64,000 nucleotides of DNA from assembly GCA_041690255.1 (NCBI GenBank), contig JAWLHU010000010.1, positions 62,001 through 126,000 on the forward strand. Reading direction: 5' to 3'. Below are positions 58,804-64,000 of this stretch, piece by piece. Position 1 is the first letter of the stretch. The number at the start of each line of letters is the position of its first letter. The stretch is from JAWLHU01 sp041690255. GTDB taxonomy: Bacteria; Bacillota; Sulfobacillia; Symbiobacteriales; Symbiobacteriaceae. The notes beneath the pieces are model-generated. The model worked only from the letters and a program-made list of their open reading frames with translations, was not told the origin of the DNA and ran no database searches. The position numbers and the translations under genes are program-made.

Positions 58804-59409
58804 TCACACCTGCGCCAATTCCCGTTCCAGTGCCGCTCGCAGCGGCTCCATACCGCCGCTGTACCCGGCTCGGGCCAGGGATGTGACGAAATCCAGGTGC
58901 GACCGCCCCCGCCGGTAGTCCGGCTCCTTTGATGGATGGGGCAGGTAGAGCGGGATCAGGTCCAGATCGGAGTCGACCAGGAGTGAACCCTGGTACAGCG
59001 CCACATCACGGTTGGCGTATAGGCTGGAGCCCAGGATCTTCCTCTCCCCGAGGGCCACATCGCCCAGGCCGCGCACCCGGACATCGGACAATCCGAGGCC
59101 CTCGATTGCGCGGGCAATGGCCCGGGCGATCGGATCGATCCACTGCGTGGCAAACGGCTTGCGCCGGCCATCGTAGCAGGCGGTGATGATCAGGCAGCCC
59201 GGACTGAGGATGACCGCCCCGCCCCCACCCTTCCGGCGGTACACCGGCACGTCCGATGCGGCGCACAGCGCCAGGTCAACATCGGTGGAAGGCGTGCCCG
59301 CCCCCAGGACGCACTCCAGCTGCGCAGCTTCCCAGAGCCAGAGGAACGGCCCCTCCTGGCTGAAGCGCTCCAGCGCCTGGGCGTCGTAGGGCAGCGGCTT
59401 GATCTCCAT
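58804..59409 (-). CDS. Lipoate-protein ligase A-family protein
   Basis: A 201-residue LplA/LipM-type ligase. Seen are VPVYRRKGGGGAVILSPG (the RRxSGGGAV region) and VALGERKILGSSLYANRDVA, holding the catalytic-type Lys. It is shorter than full LplA, lacking the C-terminal domain, so it may be an octanoyl or lipoyl transferase. ATG 59409 follows GGAGGGG. Confidence 0.82.
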   Translation of the reverse strand: MEIKPLPYDAQALERFSQEGPFLWLWEAAQLECVLGAGTPSTDVDLALCAASDVPVYRRKGGGGAVILSPGCLIITACYDGRRKPFATQWIDPIARAIARAIEGLGLSDVRVRGLGDVALGERKILGSSLYANRDVALYQGSLLVDSDLDLIPLYLPHPSKEPDYRRGRSHLDFVTSLARAGYSGGMEPLRAALERELAQV

Positions 59410-59491
59410 GTGGTAACCCCTCCTCAGACGGTGCAACGGCGACCGGGGAGCCCAGGTGCAGCTCCCCGGTCTTCGTGGATCCCGGTCGACA

Positions 59492-62400
59492 TCAGAACCC
59501 GAAGCTCAACTGGTTCCCCTCCGGCATTCCCTTCAGGCAGCCGTGGTTCTCCAGCAGTTCCATGATCGACTTGTTCAACCGGGCGCGGTTCTTCAGATCT
59601 TCCTTCGAGACGAACTCCCCTTGTTCCCGCGCCTCGGTGATCGCCAGGGCAGCGTTGTCCCCCAGGCCGGCCAGCGAGTTGAACGGGCAGAGCAGGGTCT
59701 TCTCATCGTGAATCAGGTACTTGGTGGCATGAGACTTATACAGATCGATCTTGGCGAAGCGAATCCCCCGCTTGAACGCCTCTTCCACCAACTCGTACTC
59801 GGTCAGGGATTCCTTCTCCTTCGGAGAGGCCTCCCGCCCCTTCGCTTCGATCTCCTGCACATAGCGCCGGACCGCCTCCGGCCCCTTGGTGATCAACTCG
59901 GCGTCAATGGCGCCGGCACGGACCGTGAAGTAGGTGGCGTAGAAGAGGAGCGGCTCGTGGACCTTAAACCAGGCGATGCGCAGGCAGGAGAGCACGTAGG
60001 CAGCCGCGTGGGCCTTCGGAAACATATACTTGATGGTCTTGCAGGATTGGATATACCAAGCCGGCACGTTGCAGGCCAGCATGGCCTCCTCCATGTCCGG
60101 CGCCACGCCCTTGCCCTTGCGCACCGACTCCATGATCTTGAAGGCGACGGCCGGCTCCATGCCCTGGTACATGAGGTAGACCATGATATCGTCACGGCAG
60201 GGAATGCAGGTCTGCAGGGTGCAGGTGCCCGCCTTGATCAGGTCCTGGGCGTTGTTCGTCCAGACGTCGGTGCCGTGAGAGAGACCGGAGATGCGGACCA
60301 GGTCCGAGAAGTTCTTCGGGCTGGTCTCCATCAGCATCTGCCGGACGAACCGGGTGCCCATCTCCGGCAGGACGATCGTCCCCAGGTCGAACTGCAACTC
60401 GCCGTCACCGATCCCCAGCGCCCGGTTTCCGCCGGGACTGAAGAGTGCCAGCACCTCCGGATCATCGATCTCGGCGTTCCGGATATCCCAGGTCTGGTCC
60501 CCGGTCTTCTCCCGGTAGAGGTCCTGGAGCATCCGGAGCATAGTTGGATCGTCGTGACCCAGAATATCGAGCTTCATAAGGGCTTGCTCGAAGGAGTGGT
60601 AGTCGTAGTGGGTCGTCTTGACGCCCGAGTTCCGATCATCAGCCGGAAACTGGACCGGGGTCACCTCTTCGATCTCCATGCCGACCGGGCAGACGACCAT
60701 GCCGCCCGGGTGCTGACCGGTGGTCCGCTTCACGCCGGCCACACCCGCCGCCAGGTAGGTGATATGAGCGTCGCGCACCCCGATGATGTTGTTATCCTCC
60801 AGCCAGCCCTTCGTCATACCGTAGGCGGTCTTCTCCGCAATCGTACCGACCGTACCCGCCTTAAAGACGTACTTCTCGCCGCCCAGCAGTTCTTCGGAGA
60901 ACTTCTGAACCTTGGTCTGGACATCACCGGAGAAGTTCAGATCGATATCAGGCACCTTATCGCCCTTAAAGCCCAGGAAGGTCTCGAAGGGGATATCCTG
61001 ACCGTCACGGTACATATCGGGCGTACCGCACTTCGGGCAGGCCTTGCGGGGCAGGTCGTAGCCCGAACCGGTCTTGCCGTCGTCGTGCCACTCGATATAC
61101 TTGCACGAGTTGCAAACGTAGTGCGGTGGCAGGGCGTTCACCTCGGTGATATCCATCGCCCAGGCGACGAAGGAGGAGCCGACCGAGCCACGGGAGCCGA
61201 CCAGGTAGCCCATCTCGTTCGACTTCTTCACCAGCAGATGCGAAATGTAGTACGAAACGGCGAAGCCGTTGCCGATAATCGCCTTCAGTTCCTTCTCCAA
61301 CCTGGCCTCGATCTTCTCCGGAAGGGGGTCGCCATAGACTCGCCGTGCCTTCTCGTAGGAGAGGTCGCGCGTCTTCTCGTTAGAACCCTCCAGGACAGGC
61401 GGATAGAGCTTGTCAGGTACGGGCTTCACCTTGTCGATCATGTCGACGATGACGTTGGGGTTGGTGATCACCACCTCCTCCGCCACATCCGGGCCGAGGT
61501 ACTGGAACTCGTCCAGCATCTCCTGCGTGGTGCGCAGGTAGAGGGGTGCATCCACCTCGTCGTTCCGGAAGCCGATGCCACCCTTCAGAATGCGCCGGAA
61601 GATCTGTTGGTGGGGATCCATGAAGTGGGCGTCAGAGACGGCCACCACCGGCTTGTTCATCTTCTTGCCCAGGGCGTAGATCCGGCGGTTCAGGTCGAGC
61701 AACTGCTCCTCCGAGTTGACCTGGCCGGCCTCCAGCAGGTAGCGCAAATTATCCCGCGGCACGATCTCCAGATAGTCATACCAGTCGACCAACTGCTCCA
61801 GTTCGTGCTCTGGCACACCGCGCAGGAGCGAGTCATAGAGGGCACCGCCATTGGCCCCGGAGCCGATGATCAGGCCATCGCGGTGCTTCTCCAGCTCGGT
61901 GCGCGGCACGCGCGGCGTCCGGTTGTAGTACTCGGTGTGGCTCTTGGTGATCAGCTTGTAGAGGTTCTTCATGCCATGCTGCTTCTGCACCAGACAGGTG
62001 ACATGGTAGGGGCGCAACTGCTCCACGTTCATCCCCTGGGTCAGCAGGTTCAGATCGGCGACCATCTCCATGCCGGAGGTCCGCTCCAGCAGTTTCTGCA
62101 TGACCATGGCGGCCGTCCTGGCGTCCGCATCGGCCCGGTGGTGGTCCACCAGGGCGATTTGAAGCTCCTTGGTCAGGGCGGAGAGCGAATGCGACCGCAT
62201 GTGGGACATGATGGAGCGGCCGAGGATCAGCGTGTCGAGAACCGGGTTGATAAACTCTTCGCCCAGGTGCTTCATGCGGTGGTACCGGAGGAAGGAGTAG
62301 TCGAACTGAGCGTTGTGCGCCACGATAATCGCATCGCCAATGAAGTCGAAGAACTCCCGGAGGGCCTCCGCCGGCCCCGGAGCGTTTTCGACCATGTCGG

Positions 62401-63937
62401 GGGTGATGTTGGTCAGCTTCTGGACCTCTTCGGGAATCGGCTTCGACGGCTTGACGAACCGCTGGAATGACTCGCCGATCTCGCCATTCTTATACCGGAC
62501 CGCACCGACTTCGATGATATCGTCGCCGATCGGGGAGAAGCCGGTGGTCTCAATATCAAGGACCACGAACTCCGCCTCGTTCATCGGCAGGTCCTGTGGC
62601 GCCCGCACGATGATCGGGGTGCCGTCATCCACCAGGTAGAATTCGCAGCCGAAGAGGAGCTTGAACCCCTCGGGCAGCTTGACATGGGTCGCTGCGGGGA
62701 AGGCCTGGGTGACGCCATGGTCGGTCACAGCCACAGCCCGGTGTCCCCACTTGATCGCGGTCTTGACCAGGTCCTCGGCGTCGATCATGCCGTCCATGGA
62801 TGACATGGTGGTGTGGGCGTGGAGCTCGACCCGCTTCATGGGTCCCTCGTACTTGTCAGAGCGACTGGGCCGCTTGCCCACGAGGATATCGTCAGCCAGG
62901 AGGGTCAGCTCCTGGGAGAACTTGTCCACTTGGACGTTACCGCGCACCTTCAACCAGGCGCCGTTCTTTATGACTGCGAGGAAGTCAGGGTCCTTGGCCG
63001 GGTCGCGGAAGAGCTTGATTGGCATGGTATCACCAAAGTCGCCGGGCCTGTTGATCCGCAGCAGATCGCAGATGCCGAAGGAGATCAACTGCCGGCCGCT
63101 CTTGAGATCGCGGGCATCCAGGCCCACGACCTCGCCCTCGACGATGACGCGATTCTCCTCTTCGGTCACGGTGCGGATATCCCGGACCGGCGCCTCAGGC
63201 GGGATCATGCGCCCCTTCAATGGGCCGTCTTCGGGGACGGGGCCCGACTCCTTCGACTCCTTCTTGCCGAAGGCTGACTGCCGCTGCATCCACTGGTCGA
63301 AGTACTCCTTGAGATGATCCGGCTCCTCGTGGACCGGTTCGGGTGGGAGCGGTACCTCCTCGTCGAGGGCTGCGAACGGATCCTCGGGCACCTCCGCCTC
63401 CGATTTCCGGATCGGGATCACCTTGGCCGGCTTCGTGGCAAAGCGGGGGGTCAACTCCACCCCTGTCTCCCGGTAGAGCAAGTCTGTGAGGATCCCCGGG
63501 AGGCCTCCCTTCTCCACCAGGTCGACCATGGCGGCGGTGGGTAGCTCAATGTGCAGGGCCGAACCCTCAACCCGCCAGAGGGCCTTCTCCATGATCCCGT
63601 TCAGGCGCGGCAAGGCCGCCTTCGCCTGGATCAGGATCTCCTCCCACGCCTCCCCGACGAGGGCCGCCGGATCAGCAGAACCGGCCTCTTGCCGGCGCTG
63701 AGGGAGGATCTGAATCGTGACACCCAGCCCTGGAAAGCATGTTTCCGCCAGCGCACTGGCAAGGACTTCGCGAGAGGCCAATGGCAGCCGGTGGGACGCG
63801 TCAAAGTGCAGCGTCACCGTGCGGGTGCGCTGTCTCACCTCCACCTTCACCAGGCGAGCCTCAGCGATATAGGCTTGAAGTTCCGGCGAGAGGGTGGAGC
63901 GGTCGAGCAGTGCGAGCCAGTCGGTTTGCGGCGACAT
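59492..63937 (-). CDS. polC: DNA polymerase III alpha subunit PolC (Gram-positive type)
   Basis: The 1481-residue replicase with built-in proofreading. The N-terminal region contains an OB domain (about 260-350). The PHP part with HAHTTMSSMDG is split by the exonuclease domain (FVVLDIETTGFSPIGDDIIE onward, about 445-620). The polymerase core has YLVGSRGSVGSSFVAWAMDI and a zinc knuckle CPKCGTPDMY, and the C-terminal HhH region follows near LVEEAFKRGIRF. Domain order matches Firmicute PolC. ATG 63937 follows GGGGTGA. Nothing notable is seen in the last 63 bases of the window. Confidence 0.96.
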   Translation of the reverse strand: MSPQTDWLALLDRSTLSPELQAYIAEARLVKVEVRQRTRTVTLHFDASHRLPLASREVLASALAETCFPGLGVTIQILPQRRQEAGSADPAALVGEAWEEILIQAKAALPRLNGIMEKALWRVEGSALHIELPTAAMVDLVEKGGLPGILTDLLYRETGVELTPRFATKPAKVIPIRKSEAEVPEDPFAALDEEVPLPPEPVHEEPDHLKEYFDQWMQRQSAFGKKESKESGPVPEDGPLKGRMIPPEAPVRDIRTVTEEENRVIVEGEVVGLDARDLKSGRQLISFGICDLLRINRPGDFGDTMPIKLFRDPAKDPDFLAVIKNGAWLKVRGNVQVDKFSQELTLLADDILVGKRPSRSDKYEGPMKRVELHAHTTMSSMDGMIDAEDLVKTAIKWGHRAVAVTDHGVTQAFPAATHVKLPEGFKLLFGCEFYLVDDGTPIIVRAPQDLPMNEAEFVVLDIETTGFSPIGDDIIEVGAVRYKNGEIGESFQRFVKPSKPIPEEVQKLTNITPDMVENAPGPAEALREFFDFIGDAIIVAHNAQFDYSFLRYHRMKHLGEEFINPVLDTLILGRSIMSHMRSHSLSALTKELQIALVDHHRADADARTAAMVMQKLLERTSGMEMVADLNLLTQGMNVEQLRPYHVTCLVQKQHGMKNLYKLITKSHTEYYNRTPRVPRTELEKHRDGLIIGSGANGGALYDSLLRGVPEHELEQLVDWYDYLEIVPRDNLRYLLEAGQVNSEEQLLDLNRRIYALGKKMNKPVVAVSDAHFMDPHQQIFRRILKGGIGFRNDEVDAPLYLRTTQEMLDEFQYLGPDVAEEVVITNPNVIVDMIDKVKPVPDKLYPPVLEGSNEKTRDLSYEKARRVYGDPLPEKIEARLEKELKAIIGNGFAVSYYISHLLVKKSNEMGYLVGSRGSVGSSFVAWAMDITEVNALPPHYVCNSCKYIEWHDDGKTGSGYDLPRKACPKCGTPDMYRDGQDIPFETFLGFKGDKVPDIDLNFSGDVQTKVQKFSEELLGGEKYVFKAGTVGTIAEKTAYGMTKGWLEDNNIIGVRDAHITYLAAGVAGVKRTTGQHPGGMVVCPVGMEIEEVTPVQFPADDRNSGVKTTHYDYHSFEQALMKLDILGHDDPTMLRMLQDLYREKTGDQTWDIRNAEIDDPEVLALFSPGGNRALGIGDGELQFDLGTIVLPEMGTRFVRQMLMETSPKNFSDLVRISGLSHGTDVWTNNAQDLIKAGTCTLQTCIPCRDDIMVYLMYQGMEPAVAFKIMESVRKGKGVAPDMEEAMLACNVPAWYIQSCKTIKYMFPKAHAAAYVLSCLRIAWFKVHEPLLFYATYFTVRAGAIDAELITKGPEAVRRYVQEIEAKGREASPKEKESLTEYELVEEAFKRGIRFAKIDLYKSHATKYLIHDEKTLLCPFNSLAGLGDNAALAITEAREQGEFVSKEDLKNRARLNKSIMELLENHGCLKGMPEGNQLSFGF

Positions 63938-64000
63938 TCTAGACAGTTCACCCCATAACGAGTCATCTATATCGAGGGCGGCTAGCCTCGTTTGTGAGCG

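Noticed and set aside
59456..62470. A 1004-codon open frame on the plus strand opposite polC
   Set aside because: It is antisense to strongly conserved polC motifs, has no ribosome binding site, and its length is explained by GC-rich third codon positions on the other strand.
1..64000. tRNA/rRNA genes or a CRISPR array
   Set aside because: No cloverleaf-like sequence with TTCGAATC-type T loops in the right frame, no rRNA-like tract and no regularly spaced short repeats were noticed. The element uses a protein-coding att site, not a tRNA.

Overview
The window looks like chromosomal DNA of a GC-rich, spore-forming, chemotactic Firmicute, most likely Symbiobacterium or a close relative. The reasons are PolC-type replicase, dipicolinate synthase genes, SpoVG and Spo0E-like proteins, TepA/YlzJ, very high GC with frequent GTG and TTG starts, and strong AGGAGG ribosome binding sites. 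No database search was run, so the genus is an inference.

Layout. (1) 1-1011: a Fur-family gene cut by the window edge, ylzJ, and the 3' part of tepA. (2) About 999-19896: an 18.9-kb integrated element that splits tepA in the middle of a codon-conserved stretch. It is bounded by a 13-bp direct repeat. It carries a large serine recombinase, a secreted multi-domain adhesin, a broken IS3-family copy, a partial type IV secretion (conjugation) gene set (TrbL/VirB6-like, PrgI, VirB4, M23 hydrolase), small orphan proteins under two near-identical inverted-repeat promoters, a SpoVG paralog, and a two-gene HEPN + AAA/TOPRIM-like pair that resembles a defence cassette. (3) 19705-30702, reading leftward: the B. 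subtilis-like block dapB - spoVFA - spoVFB - asd - dapG - dapA - [inserted cassette] - rnj - tepA. The inserted cassette between dapA and rnj is a c-di-GMP-I riboswitch with terminator, a TPR/HD-GYP protein and a 43-residue secreted peptide. (4) 30932-37965: a complete che operon (cheW, cheW, cheA, cheC, cheD, cheY, cheB, cheR, cheX). (5) 38164-49147: Spo0E-like, dut, M16 peptidase, pnp, an ECF sigma/anti-sigma pair with a divergent lipoprotein, rpsO, an RsuA-family pseudouridine synthase, ribF, truB, nrnA, rbfA, ylxP. (6) 49321-54646: infB, ylxQ, ylxR, nusA, rimP. (7) 54960-64000: membrane proteins, an ADP-ribosylglycohydrolase, a Cof-type phosphatase, a lipoate-ligase-like protein and polC.

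How the parts work together. Blocks 3, 5 and 6 are conserved housekeeping runs: lysine/DPA synthesis for growth and spores, RNA processing and decay, and translation initiation. The most unusual parts are two. First, the serine recombinase's own reading frame runs through the attachment core. In the excised circle it would join, in frame and without a stop, a helix-turn-helix coding segment at the other end of the element, giving a predicted 748-residue protein instead of the 616-residue integrated form, while excision also repairs tepA. Second, a c-di-GMP riboswitch sits ahead of a TPR/HD-GYP gene that is followed at once by a small exported peptide gene, an arrangement like a Rap/Phr signalling pair built onto c-di-GMP control.
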